A program made the translations under genes and the position numbers. A stretch of DNA of 64,000 nucleotides from Quercus robur (Eukaryota; Streptophyta; Magnoliopsida; Fagales; Fagaceae), in NCBI RefSeq assembly GCF_932294415.1, contig NC_065544.1, positions 29,093,210 through 29,157,209 on the forward strand, given 5' to 3'. Below, in pieces: positions 11,988 through 24,048 of this stretch. Positions within the stretch are counted from its first letter, which is position 1. Each line of letters begins with the position of its first letter. The notes under the pieces are model-generated. The model saw only the letters and a list, made by a program, of their open reading frames with translations. It made no database searches and was not told the DNA's origin.

Positions 11988-12467
11988 ATGGGGTTTAGCA
12001 AGTTTTTGCTGGCAATATGCTTCTTGGGGTTAACCCTAATTCATGTCTCCCTAGCCCAAAACTCCCACTTCAGCTTTGTCCATGCACACAATGTAGCTCG
12101 TGCCAAAGTTGGTATCAGTGCAATGGGATGGAACAACACACTTGCAGCCTATGCTCTAAATTATGCTAATACAAAGAAACAAAACTGCGAATTGGAACAT
12201 TCACAAGGGCCCTATGGAGAAAATATTGCTGAAGGTTCTGGTAACTTTAGCGGAGTAGAAGCAGTGAAATTGTGGGTAGATGAGAAGCCTAACTATGACC
12301 ACAATTCTAACAAATGTATTGGTGGTGAGTGCCTGCACTATACTCAGGTTGTGTGGCGTGATTCTGTTCGTGTTGGATGTGCCAGAGTCGAGTGCGACAA
12401 TGGGGGGGTATTTATCATTTGCAGCTATGATCCTCCGGGTAATTATTATGGTGAACGTCCTTACTGA
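11988..12467 (+). CDS. PR1: Pathogenesis-related protein 1 (CAP superfamily), copy A
   Basis: A secreted 159-residue PR-1 protein in a single exon, the usual size for plant PR-1. Residues 1-23 form a signal peptide (cleavage likely after SLA). The CAP domain fills the rest, with candidate pocket residues H34, E78 (GENIA) and H117. CAP signature 1 reads [11 protein letters not shown] (usual G replaced by L116); signature 2 is [12 protein letters not shown]. The mature part has exactly six cysteines (67, 110, 115, 131, 136, 145), matching the three conserved disulfides. The C-terminus fits the CAPE peptide precursor pattern, with CSYD followed by [11 protein letters not shown]. Family knowledge: PR-1 proteins are apoplastic, salicylate-linked defence proteins that bind sterols. 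The start is chosen by the signal peptide and the AAAAATGGGG context. Confidence 0.95.
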   Translation: MGFSKFLLAICFLGLTLIHVSLAQNSHFSFVHAHNVARAKVGISAMGWNNTLAAYALNYANTKKQNCELEHSQGPYGENIAEGSGNFSGVEAVKLWVDEKPNYDHNSNKCIGGECLHYTQVVWRDSVRVGCARVECDNGGVFIICSYDPPGNYYGERPY

Positions 12468-14340
12468 TTATAATTAGCGGTTAATTTATTGATTACTCAT
12501 ATTTGAATATGTTGTTCCTGATCAGGAGTGTGTTCAGTAATAACCAAATATATGTGTACCCTTCTGATTGATATATATATAATAAAAAAGAAGTCACTTT
12601 TATTATCATGAAGAAGAAATTTGTTTTTTCCACCTACGTACCATGGGGGCCATGCCAAGGTAATAAGTCAATTTCCTAATAAGAAAATAAATCCAGGGTA
12701 TAAGAGAAAATGGAATTAAATCTTGGGTCTCAAGCCAACAATATTTTACAATGTGGAGTGTTTTTGTTTCGGGTCATCCCTTCCCCACAAGAGACGTGTG
12801 AGTGTTTCTTATATTTCATTAAATTATGTCTTAGCTTAAGAGTAGTTAACTACTGTTACGCTCAGATAAAAAAAATCACACTCGTCACTTGTCTTAGCAT
12901 TTTTTTTTTTTTTTTTAACAACAAAAAAATAAAAATATTGTATTAAATCAAGAGTATTTAAGCACATGAAAGACAAGAATAAAAATCAATAGATTGGAAC
13001 AAGAAATTAATTAACTGCTATATATGTAATTCGATTGTATTAATGCACTCTTACTTTTGACTTTGAAATTTGACGTTTGAAAATATAACTAGAATATAAC
13101 CCTTGTAATTACTGGATACCATATATATGCATGATTGTATGGGCTTATGCATGGCTCAGCTTTTCTTTTGTGGTATGAAAAGAAGATAGGAAAATCTAAG
13201 ATTAAAAAAAAAGCATTATGTTCTTGATCACGTGAACGTTGTCAATAATGACAATATTATGGTAGGAGGATTAGAGAGAGATAGGGTAATCATTAATTCC
13301 ATTTCTAAGAGCATCTGTTCTCCGCAAATCATATCAGGATGGGCGCTCCTTGCCATTTACGACAACGTTCTCTTTTTCTTTCTAGTTTCTATGCGAACTT
13401 TGCCACTGGTTCAGTCAGTTGCTGTCCAATATGGTAAAATTTTATTGTGCCATTTCTATGCTCACGAGTTATGGCACTGCTACGAGTAAATATATACTTC
13501 AATAATCAGTACTTGTTATATATTTGTTTGAGTTTCCTTATAAATTAACAGAGAAAAAAAAAAATCAGAACATATGACAAGTTGTGATTTATATCCTTTT
13601 TGTCTCCGACCCAACAAAAATCAAATATCAGCTCAAAACCTTTTTTTTTTTTGGGTGTCAGATTTGAATCATATATATCAGCAATTGCAAATATGTGAGA
13701 GTACGTCTAATATAATTATTTAAATGTGGTATAATTAATTGAAGACTAGGTAAGGCTAGTCTTTCAGTTAAACCTTAAACGTACTACAAAGTATACAAAA
13801 AATAATAATACGTATGGCAAACTATATTAAAAAGAAGATAAATTCAATACATACTAAGTAAAGACAAACTCAATTATACAAGAATTTTCCTTTATCCAAG
13901 TTACATAACTATCAGTTTCCATTAGCAAACTGTGTTAAAAGGTGCATTGGTTTGTTTCCTTATTTTTTCACATGTGAAAATCTAAGTATCTGTAAAGTCT
14001 GTATTGCTTCTTCAAATGCCATCACTTTTACTTCCAACGGCCTCAGAGGCAACATCAACATTTTACTTAACGCAGCCTCTACACGCCTTATATAATCACA
14101 GATAACAAAACACCAACATTTTGCTTGCAATGCAGTAAACTAAGAGCCCATTTGGATAAGCGTTTGCACCTCGCAAACACATGTTTTTTAATAATAAAAA
14201 AATTGATATGTGGTATACCATTTCTACTTTTAAGATATTTTTTTTAAAAAAAATATTAAAAGTATTTTGATAGATTACCTTTTTCTTTTTGGATAATTAT
14301 AAATGAATACAATTTATTTACCTCTCTTTTTTTTTAGATA
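12468..14340. other. 3' flank of PR-1 A, no supported gene
   Basis: This holds the 3' UTR with an AATAAA signal at 12581-12586, T- and A-runs, an 85-codon open frame at 13232-13489 (not supported as a gene; see rejected items), and from about 14150 a GAGCCCATTTGGATAAGCG word like the ends of plant hAT-type MITEs. The same order is found after copies B and C. The satellite array starts at about 14341. Confidence 0.6.
12581..12586 (+). terminator. Poly(A) signal of PR-1 A
   Basis: AATAAA lies 114 nt after the stop codon, following a TATATATAT run. It is conserved at 17756-17761 (B) and 48287-48292 (C). Confidence 0.5.
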
Positions 14341-15104
14341 ATATAGAGTTGGGTACGAATTAAGAATGTAATTTACCATTTGATCTATAAACTCATCTTT
14401 TATACATTATTTTAAACTACTAAAACTTGAATCTAGATAATTGATTGATGAAATCACTATTGATATTTCATCACCTTGAAATTTTGTAAGTATGAAAAAT
14501 ATACGAAGATAATGTAATTTAACGGTAGATTTGTCAAAATTCACATCTAATTAAGAAATATTTGATTGGGTGCGAGTTACACCTAACGTAATTCTAAAAA
14601 ATGTTACACCACACAACAACTTATTTTTATATTCATATTTTGAAAATCTAACCGTTGGATTATATGCTTTATATGTTCTTAATATGCATGCCAATTTGCA
14701 TGCCAATTAGATGTAATTTACTATTTGATCTGTGAACTTATCTTTTATGCATTATTTTAGACTACAAAAACTTGAATTTAAACAATTGATGGATGACATG
14801 ACAATTAATATTTGGTCACCTTAAAATTTTATAAGCATGAAAAATATATGAAGATAATGTAATCTAACGGTAGATTTGTCAAAATGCACATCGAATTTAG
14901 AAATATAGAGTTCGGTTCAAGTTACACGTGTTGTAACTCTAAAAAATGTTACATTACCCAATAACTTATTATTGAATTCATATTTTGAAAATCCAACCAT
15001 TAGATTACATGTTTTATATGTTTTTAACATGCATGCCAATTTTCATGCCAATTGGATGTAATATTCCATTTAATCTATAAGCTTATCTTTTATGTATTAT
15101 TTTA
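14341..15104 (+). repeat. Satellite array 1 (about 2.2 monomers) between PR-1 A and B
   Basis: It contains two nearly complete monomers 345 bp apart (GATGTAAT boxes at 14711 and 15056). Its right part matches 44880-45587, the right end of the large array before PR-1 C. Its left edge matches the start of the large array after PR-1 B, then jumps near 14357 (GGGTACGA joined to ATTAAGAATGTAA), which looks like the scar of array contraction. Confidence 0.85.
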
Positions 15105-15379
15105 TTGGGAAGAAATTTTTATTCACTTTTGAGAGAGAGAGAGAGAAAGAGGGAGAGTACAAAAGTGCTATCATTTTTTTTTTTATGGGTACAATTGTTT
15201 AGAAAATAAGGACAAATCTTTCTTGTATTGGATGTATATAAAATGTTTTTTTTTTTTTTTTTTTCCTGTAAACAAATCGTTCATCTAAAGAATACAAAGT
15301 GCTATATGTTTATGTGTTTCCTTTTATTTTTCTTTGAATCATAGAATAACTTTTATCTCCATAAATAATTAATATTTTA
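15105..15379. other. Spacer with GA microsatellite and T-run
   Basis: A (GA)n run at about 15131-15147 and a 19-base T-run at 15246-15264. The paralogous spacer at 45588-45924 has the same order but a 72-base T-run. Confidence 0.7.
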
Positions 15380-15850
15380 ATGATTTTTTGTGAAGGTCAA
15401 TCGTGGCCCTCACAAATAATTTAGTATTAGTAAGGGCATATTTTTAACTCACACTAAAAGTAAACTTTTTGCAAGGAACTTTTATTTTGTCTCGGAAATA
15501 ATTTGGTGGGAACATTTTCCTCCAAAATTTTTTACGTTTTAATGATTATTTGTGAAGGTCGATCCTAGCCCTCACAAATAATTTAGTATTAGTGACAGCA
15601 TTTTTTTAACTGTCACAAATAATACACTTTTTGTGAGAGATTTTTAATTGTTCCTCGCAAATAATATGGAGGGAAAATTTCCCTCCAAAATATTAGCATT
15701 TGTGACGGCTATAACACATAATAGCAACAACTTTTTTTGTTGGTCGCAAATATTTCACATTTTACCAAGTATTTGCGAGGGTTCTATTTTGCCATCACAA
15801 ATAAGATTATTTTAGAGGGCTTTTTGGGTCCATCACAAATTCTTTATTGT
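15380..15850. mobile_element. CACTA-type transposon end with subterminal repeats
   Basis: It contains many direct and inverted copies of short words such as TTTGTGAAGG, CCCTCACAAATAATTTAG, TTTGTGACGG and TTTGCGAGGG, typical of En/Spm (CACTA) subterminal regions. The right terminus in the sister copy reads CTTTATAGTG (46386), the reverse complement of CACTATAAAG; here it is slightly mutated (TTATTGTG, ends 15850). Only one end is visible and there is no transposase. It adjoins the middle of a Copia LTR, so the transposon seems to have landed in that LTR. Confidence 0.6.
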
Positions 15851-16136
15851 GGTTATTGTTTATACTGTGTGTATGAATCTCTTGTGAGATTTAGAGGTAT
15901 TTGCCTTCATACATACTTGGGGTTTTCAATCTCAAGATTGATGTCGAGAGCTTGGCGATCATTTTAGTTGCTGCACAAAGAGCTTAAAGAAAATACAAGT
16001 GGGAGTACTTGTGGTTGCTGTGAATCCAAGAAAGAAGTAGTTCGTGGACTCAGAGCTGTCACGTGGTCGTAGTAGTAAGTTTCCTACTCGATATAGCAAT
16101 AGGATGTTAGTGGTCTAAGTTGTTATTGTGTAAACT
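15851..16136 (+). repeat. Copia LTR fragment upstream of PR-1 B
   Basis: It matches 10679-10963 of the truncated 3' LTR. The left side is cut by the CACTA end; the right side ends at the same truncation point as in copy A. Confidence 0.85.
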
Positions 16137-16152
16137 ATCTATTTATGTGTCT

Positions 16153-16518
16153 AATAAGTTACAAAATAAATATTACTACATATTTTGAAAATTTAACCAT
16201 TGAATTGCTTGTTTTTTACGGTCTTAATACACATGTCACATTTTGTGTTAATCAGATATTATTTACCTTATGATTTATAAGTTTATATTTTCTGCATAAT
16301 TTTAAATTATAAAAACTTGCAATTTAAACAATTTATTGATGACGTAATTATTAATCTTTAATTTTCAAGAAAATTTTCAAACATGCAAGATATAAGAAGA
16401 AGGTGAAATCTAATGGTTAATTTATCAAAATTCACCTCCAATAAAAAGATGTTGAATAAAGTTGTAGCCTAAAAATGCAATTAATTTTGTAGCAAAGCTT
16501 TGCCCTTATTTTTTTTTT
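16153..16518 (+). repeat. Diverged satellite monomer upstream of PR-1 B
   Basis: It is the counterpart of 10981-11345. At diagnostic sites it agrees with copy C (46688-47050), for example CACATTTTGTGT and GACGTAATTATTAAT. Confidence 0.65.
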
Positions 16519-16713
16519 TTTTATTATTATTTAAATTTTTGTGTATTATTTATTAAATTTTTTTCATTATTTATTAATTTTTGGATAAGGACCATGGAGG
16601 TTATTTTATTGATAAAGATTCCTTAATTTTTTCTTCGTATTTTTAGCTAACTACTTTTCAAAATACCAATATTAGATCATCTATTTTAAACTTTATTTCA
16701 TTTAGATATGAGA

Positions 16714-16883
16714 AGTATTACATCCACAATATTTTTATAATATTTTCACAACAAGTTCTGGTAGTGAGTTGTTACTGATTTTAATTTGAATTCAACACTA
16801 AAATTATTTTTTTACCTACCACCAATATCAATGTGTTACTAAGGATTTGTTGTCATAATTAATGTGGTGTACACATAACATTT
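16714..16883. repeat. MITE-like insertion in the PR-1 B promoter
   Basis: It is the counterpart of 11545-11710. It shares a 4-bp AATT insertion (CATAATTAATGTGG) with copy C, which copy A lacks. Confidence 0.5.
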
Positions 16884-16939
16884 CATTTTAAAGCAATATC
16901 GTAGCATCTTCCTACAACGGAGAACTGATAGGAAGTCTA

Positions 16940-17073
16940 ACGTGGGAATACCATTTTGGGATATTATCCTAAATTAGGGATATGATCCTAAATTAAGAAA
17001 CCTGATAACAAGGCTCATGTATGTATGCATACCACTCGATCCATAACGACCACCGCTCTCTTGCCTATAAATA
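16940..17073 (+). promoter_or_regulatory. PR-1 B proximal promoter, chimeric
   Basis: The ACGTG core is at 16940-16944 and the TATA box TATAAATA at 17066-17073. The distal part (up to the A at 16985) carries copy C variants. The part from 17055 carries copy A variants: CCGCTCTC instead of CCACTCTC, TATAAATAAATA instead of TATAAATGAATA, and CTCTGCC instead of CTCAGCC. The switch lies in about 70 bp that are identical in all three copies. Confidence 0.6.
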
Positions 17074-17160
17074 AATAAATCAATACTCAATAGTATATCA
17101 CATTTTCATTAAGAACTAGAAATATCGAAAAAGCTCGCTCTGCCTTGCATAGAGAGAAAA

Positions 17161-17640
17161 ATGGGGTTTAGCAAGTTTTTGCTGGCAATATGCTTCTTGG
17201 GGTTAACCCTAATTCATGTCTCCCTAGCCCAAAACTCCCACTTCAGCTTTGTCCATGCACACAATGTAGCTCGTGCCAAAGTTGGTATCAGTGCAATGGG
17301 ATGGAACAACTCACTTGCAGCCTATGCTCTAAATTATGCTAATACAAAGAAACAAAACTGCGAATTGGAACATTCACAAGGGCCCTATGGAGAAAATATT
17401 GCTGAAGGTTCTGGTAACTTTAGCGGAGTAGAAGCAGTGAAATTGTGGGTAGATGAGAAGCCTAACTATGACCACAATTCTAACAAATGTATTGGTGGTG
17501 AGTGCCTGCACTATACTCAGGTTGTGTGGCGTGATTCTGTTCGTGTTGGATGTGCCAGAGTCGAGTGCGAAAATGGGGGGGTATTTATCATTTGCAGCTA
17601 TGATCCTCCGGGTAATTATTATGGTGAACGTCCTTACTGA
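17161..17640 (+). CDS. PR1: Pathogenesis-related protein 1 (CAP superfamily), copy B
   Basis: A single-exon 159-residue PR-1 differing from copy A only at T51S and D137E. It keeps the signal peptide (1-23), six cysteines, H34/E78/H117 pocket residues, both CAP signatures and the [19 protein letters not shown]-type end. Like A it ends with TGA (C ends with TAA). It lies 5173 bp downstream of A with the same 5' leader. Its coding and 3' flanking sequence are A-like, while its distal 5' flank is C-like. Expected role is that of A: an apoplastic defence protein. Confidence 0.95.
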   Translation: MGFSKFLLAICFLGLTLIHVSLAQNSHFSFVHAHNVARAKVGISAMGWNNSLAAYALNYANTKKQNCELEHSQGPYGENIAEGSGNFSGVEAVKLWVDEKPNYDHNSNKCIGGECLHYTQVVWRDSVRVGCARVECENGGVFIICSYDPPGNYYGERPY

Positions 17641-19517
17641 TTATAATTAGCGGTTAATTTATTGATTACTCATATTTGAATATGTTGTTCCTGATCAGGA
17701 GTGTGTTCAGTAATAACCAAATATATGTGTACCCTTCTGATTGATATATATATATAATAAAAAAGAAGTCACTTCTATTATCATGAAGAAGAAATTTGTT
17801 TTTTCCACCTACGTACCATGGGGGCCATGCCAAGGTAATAAGTCAATTTCCTAATAAGAAAATAAATCCAGGGTATAAGAGAAAATGGAATTAAATCTTG
17901 GGTCTCAAGCCAACAATATTTTACAATGTGGAGTGTTTTTGTTTCGGGTCATCCCTTCCCCACAAGAGACGTGTGAGTGTTTCTTATATTTCATTAAATT
18001 ATGTCTTAGCTTAAGAGTAGTTAACTACTGTTACGCTCAGATAAAAAAAATCACACTCGTCACTTGTCTTAGCCTTTTTTTTTTTTTTTTTTTTAACAAA
18101 AAAAAAATAAAAATATTGTATTAAATCAAGAGTATTTAAGCACATGAAAGACAAGAATAAAAATCAATAGATTGGAACAAGAAATTAATTAACTGCTATA
18201 TATGTAATTCGATTGTATTAATGCACTCTTACTTTTGACTTTGAAATTTGACGTTTGAAAATATAACTAGAATATAACCCTTGTAATTACTGGATACCAT
18301 ATATATGCATGATTGTATGGGCTTATGCATGGCTCAGCTTTTCTTTTGTGGTATGAAAAGAAGATAGGAAAATCTAAGATTAAAAAAAAAGCATTATGTT
18401 CTTGATCACGTGAACGTTGTCAATCATGACAATATTATGGTAGGAGGATTAGAGAGAGATAGGGTAATCATTAATTCCGTTTCTAAGAGCATCTGTTCTC
18501 CGCAAATCATATCAGGATGGGCGCTCCTTGCCATTTACGACAACGTTCTCTTTTTCTTTCTAGTTTCTATGCGAACTTTGCCACTGGTTCAGTCAGTTGC
18601 TGTCCAATATGGTAAAATTTTATTGTGCCATTTCTATGCTCACGAGTTATGGCACTGCTACGAGTAAATATGTACTTCAATAATCAGTACTTGTTATATA
18701 TTTGTTTGAGTTTCCTTATAAATTAACAGAGAAAAAAAAAAATCAGAACATATGACAAGTTGTGATTTATATCCTTTTTGTCTCCGACCCAATAAAAATC
18801 AAATATCAGCTCAAAACCTTTTTTTTTTTGGGTGTCAGATTTGAATCATATATATCAGCAATTGCAAATATGTGAGAGTACGTCTAATATAATTATTTAA
18901 ATGTGGTATAATTAATTGAAGACTAGGTAAGGCTAGTCTTTCAGTTAAACCTTAAACGTACTACAAGGTATACAAAAAATAATAATACATATGGCAAACT
19001 ATATTAAAAAGAAGATAAATTCAATACATACTAAGTAAAGACAAACTCAATTATACAAGAATTTTCCTTTATCCAAGTTACATAACTGTTAGTTTCCATT
19101 AGCAAACTGTGTTAAAAGGTGCGTTGGTTTGTTTCCTTATTTTTTCACATGTGAAAATCTAAGTATCTGTAAAGTCTGTATTGCTTCTTCAAATGCCATC
19201 ACTTTTACTTCCAACGGCCTCAGAGGCAACATCAACATTTTACTTAACGCAGCCTCTACACGCCTTATATAATAACAGATAACAAAACACCAACATTTTG
19301 CTTGCAATGCAGTAAACTAAGAGCCCATTTGGATAAGCGTTTGCACCTCGCAAACACACGTTTTTTAATAATAAAAAAATTGATATGTGGTTGACCATTT
19401 CTACTTTTAAGATTTTTTTTTTTTAAAAAAATGTTAAAAGTATTTTGATAGATTACCTTTTTCTTTTTGGATAATTACAAGGGAATACAATTTATTTACC
19501 TCTTTTTTTTTTAGATA
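17641..19517. other. 3' flank of PR-1 B, no supported gene
   Basis: It is nearly identical to 12468-14340: poly(A) signal at 17756-17761, the 85-codon open frame at 18410-18667, and the hAT-like end word near 19320. It runs directly into satellite, as A does and C does not. Confidence 0.6.
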
Positions 19518-22500
19518 ATATAGATTTGGGTACGAGTTACACTTGACGTAATTCTAAAAAATATTACACCACCCAATAACTTATTATTGAATTCATATTT
19601 TGCAAATCCAACCGTTGGATTGCAAGTTGTATATGTTCTTAACTTACATGCCAATCGGATGTAATTTACTATTTGATCTATGAACTCATTTTTTATACAT
19701 TATTTTAAACTACTAAAACTTGAATCTAGACAAGTGATTGATGACATGACTATTAATATTTGATCATCTTAAAATTTTGTAAGTATGAAGAATATATGAA
19801 AATAATATAATCTAACGGTAGATATGTCAAAATTCACGTCAAATTAAGAAATATAGGATTGGGTACAAGTTACACCTAACGTAATTTTAAAAAATGTTAC
19901 ACCACCCAATAACTTATAATTCAACTCATATTTTGAAAATCTAACCATTAGATTACATGCTCTATATGTTCTTTACACGCATGCCAATTGGATGTAATTT
20001 ACCATTTGATCTATAAACTTATCTTTTATGCATTATTTTAAAGAAAAAAAAAAACTTGAATTTAAACAATTGATTGATGACATGAAAATTAATATTTGGT
20101 CACCTTAAAATTTTATACGAATGTAAAATATATGATGATAATGTAATTTAATGGTAGATTTTTCAAAATTCACATCGAAATAAGAAATATAGAGTTGGGT
20201 TCAAGTTACACGTGTTGTAACTCTAAAAAATGTTACATCACCCAATAATTTATTATAGAATTCATAATTTGAAAATCTAACCGTTGGATTACATGCTCTA
20301 TATGTTCTTGACATGCATGTCAATTGGATGTAATTTACCATTTGATCTATAAACTTATTTTTTATACATTATTTTAAACTACAAAAACTTGAATTGAAAC
20401 AATTGATTGATGACCTAACAATTAATATTTAGTCACCTTGAAATTTTATAAACACAAAAAATATATGATGATAACGTAATCTAACGGTGGATTTGTCAAA
20501 ATTCATATCAAATTCAGAAATATAGAGTTGGGTTCAAGTTACACGTGCTGTAATTCTAAAAAATGTTACATTACCCAATAACTTATTATTAAATTCATAT
20601 TTTGAAAATCTAACCGTTGGATTATATGTTCTATATGGCCTTAATATGCATGCCAATTTTTATGCCAATTGGATGTAATTTACCATTTGATCTATAAACT
20701 CATCTTTTATGTATTATTTTAAACTACTAAAATTTCAAATTAGACAATTGATTGTTGACATCACTATTGATATTTGATTACCTTGAAATATTGTAAGCTT
20801 TAAAAATATACGAAGATAATGTAATCTAACGGTAAATTTGTCAAAATTCACATTGAATTAAGAAATATAAGGTTGGATTCAAGTTACACCTGACGTAATT
20901 CTAAAAAATGTTACCCCTCCCAATAACTTATTATTGAATTCATATTTTGCAAATCCAACAGTTAGATTACAAGTTGTATATGTTTTTAGCATGCATGTCA
21001 ATATTCATGCCAATCGAATGTAGTTTGCCATTTGATCTATGAACTCATCATTTACACATTATTTTAAGTTACTAAAACTTGAATCTAGACAATTGATTGA
21101 TGATATGGGTATTAATATTTGGCCACCTTGAAATTTTGTAACTATGAAAAATATACGAAAATAATATAATCTAACGGTAGATTTGTCAAATTTCAAATCT
21201 AATTAAGAAATATATGGTTGGGTACGAGTTACACCTGACGTAATTTTAAAAAATGTTACACCACCCAAAAACTTATTATTGAATTCATATTTTAAAAATC
21301 TAACCATTGGATTATATGCTCTATGTTCTTAACATGCATGCCAGTTTTCATGTCAATTAGATGTAATTTACCATTTGATATATAAACTTATTTTTTATGC
21401 ATTATTTTAAACTATAAAAACTTAAATTTAAAAAATTGATTGATGACATGACAATAAATAACTGGTCACCTTAAAATTTTATAAGCAAGAAAAATATATG
21501 AAAATAATTTAATCTAACGGTAGATTTGTCAAAATTCACATCGAATTAAGAAATATATAAATGGGTTCAAGTTACATGTGTTGTAACTCTAAAAAATGTT
21601 ACATCACCCAATAACTAATTACTGAATTCATATTTTGAAAATTTAACCGTTGGATTACATGTTCTATATAGTCTTAACATGCATGCCCATTTTCATGCCA
21701 ATCGGATGTAATTTACCATTTGATATATAAACTCATCTTTTATGCATTATTTTAAACTACTAAAAGTTGAATCTAAACAATTGATTGATGACATCACTAT
21801 TGACATTTGATCACCTTGAAATTTTGTAAGCATGAAAAATATACGAAGATAATATAATTTAACGGTAGATTTGTGAAAATTCACATCGAATTAAGAAATA
21901 TAGGGTTGGGTACGACTTAAACTTGACGTAATTCTAAAAAATGTTACACCGCCCAATAACTTATTATTGAATTAATATTTTGCAAATCCAACCGTTGAAT
22001 TGAAATTTGTATTTGTTCTTAACATGCATGCCAATTTTTATGCCAATCGGATGTAATTTACCATTTGATCTATGAACTCATCTTTTATACATTATTTTAA
22101 ACTACTAAAATTTGAATCTAGACAATTGGTTGATAACATGACTATTAATATTTGATCATCATGAAATTTTGTAAGTGTGAAAAATATAAGAAAATAATGC
22201 AATCTAACGGTATATTTGTCAAAATTCACATCAAATTAAGAAATATAGGGTTGGGTATGAGTTACGCTTGACGTAATTCTAAAAAATGTTACACCACCCA
22301 ATAACTTATTATTGAATTCATATTTTGATAATCTATATGTTGGATTACATGCTCTATATGTTCTTTACATGCATGCCAATTGGATGTAATTTACCATTTG
22401 ATCTATAAACTTATCTTTAATGCATTATTTTAAACTACAAAAACTTGAATTTAAACAATTGATTGATAATATGAAAATTAATATTTGGTCACCTGAAAAT

Positions 22501-24043
22501 TTTATAAGAATGAAAAATATATGATGATAATGTAATCTAACGGTAGATTGGTCAAAATTCACATCGAATTAAGAAATATAGAGTTGGGTTCAAGTTACAC
22601 GTGTTGTAACTCAAAAAAATGTTACATCACCCAATAACTTATTATTGAATTCATATTTTGAAAATCTAACCATTGGATTACATATTCTATATGGTCTTAC
22701 CATGCATGCCAATTTATATGCCAATCGGATGTAATTTACCATTTGATCTATAAACTCATCTTTTATGTATTATTTTAAACTACTAAAACTTGAATCTAGA
22801 CAATTGATTGATGACATCACTATTGATATTTGATCACCTTCAAATTTTGTCAGCACGAAAAATATACGAAGATAATGTAATCTAATGGTATATTTGTCAA
22901 AATTCACATCGAATTAAGAAATATAAGGTTGGGTTCAAGTTACACCTGACGTAATTCTAAAAAATATTACCCTTCCAATAACTTATTATTGAATTTATAT
23001 TTTGAAAATCCAACCGTTGGATTACAAGTTGTATATGTTCTTAACATGAATGCCAATCAGTTGTACTTTACCATTTGATTTATGAACTCATCTTTTATGC
23101 ATTATTTTGAATTACTAAGACTAGAATTTAGACAATTGATTGATGATTAATCTTTGATCACCTTTAAATTTTGTAAGCATGAAAAATATACGAAGATAAT
23201 ATAATCTAACGGTAGATTTGTCAAAATTTACATCGAATTAAGAAATATATGGTTGGGTACGAGTTACACATGACGTAATTCTAAAAAATGTTACACCACC
23301 GAATAACTTATTATTGAATTCACATTTTGCAAATCCAACTGTTGGATTACAAGTTGTAAATGTTCTTAGCATGTATGCCCATATTCATGCCAATCGGATC
23401 TAATTTACCATTTGATCTACGAACTCATCTTTTACACATTATTTCAAACTACTAAAACATGAATCTAGACAATTGATTGATGACATGGCTATTAATATTT
23501 GACCACCTTGAAAATTTGTAAGTATGAAAAATATACGAAAATAATGTAATCTAACGGTAAATTTGGCAAAATTCAAATCAAATTAAGAAATATATGGTTG
23601 GGTACGAGTTACACATGACGAAATTCTAAAAATTATTACACCACCCAAAAACTTATTATTGAATTCATATTTTAAAAATCTAACCATTGGATTACATGCT
23701 TTATATGTTTTTAACATGCATGCCAATTTTCATGTCAATTGGATGTAATTTACCATTTGATTTATAAACTTATCTTTTATGCATTATTTTAAACTACAAA
23801 AACTTAAATTTAAACAATTAATTGATGACATGACAATTAATATTTGGTCACCTTAAAATTTTATAAGCAAGAAAAATATATGAAGATAATTTAATTTAAC
23901 AGTAGATTTGTCAAAATTCACATCGAATTAAGAAATATATAAATGGGTTCAAGTTACTCGTGTTCTAACTCTAGAAAATGTTACATCATCCAATAACTTA
24001 TTACTGAATTCATATTTTGAAAATCTAACCGTTGGATTACATG
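19518..24043 (+). repeat. Satellite array 2, left part (about 13 monomers)
   Basis: Tandem monomers of 332-345 bp, marked by GATGTAATTTACCATTTGATCT boxes at about 19659, 19992, 20328, 20673, 21018, 21361, 21706, 22051, 22384, 22729, 23061, 23398 and 23743. Two monomer classes alternate irregularly: beta (ACTACTAAAACTTGAATCTAGAC, GGGTACGAGTTACACCTGACG) and alpha (ACTACAAAAACTTGAATTTAAAC, GGGTTCAAGTTACACGTGTTG). From 21018 the class order beta-alpha-beta-beta-alpha-beta-beta repeats, giving a higher-order period of 2380 bp. Short monomers lack a 12-bp CATGCCAATTTT-type duplication. No coding potential. Confidence 0.93.
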
Positions 24044-24048
24044 TTCTA

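Noticed and set aside
12280-12477. 65-codon frame inside each PR-1 gene in another reading frame
   Set aside because: It is a shadow of the PR-1 coding frame; PR-1 codon pattern and domains explain it.
12710-12946. 78-79 codon frame downstream of PR-1 (also 17885 and 48416)
   Set aside because: It lies in the 3' flank, its end varies with a T-run, and it is disrupted by the deletion in C. There is no domain.
13232-13489. 85-codon open frame present after all three PR-1 genes (also 18410-18667 and 48877-49134)
   Set aside because: It has no recognisable domain. Differences between copies include as many amino-acid-changing as silent changes, as expected for neutral duplicate DNA, so conservation only reflects recent duplication.
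14150-14340. Complete hAT MITE after each PR-1 gene
   Set aside because: Only one convincing end (GAGCCCATTTGGATAAGCG) is seen. I could not find the matching inverted end or a target duplication, so it is mentioned only as an end-like word.
19518-24043. Regular repeats considered as a CRISPR-like array
   Set aside because: Repeats and spacers are not distinct; the whole 333-345 bp monomer repeats, in plant nuclear DNA.
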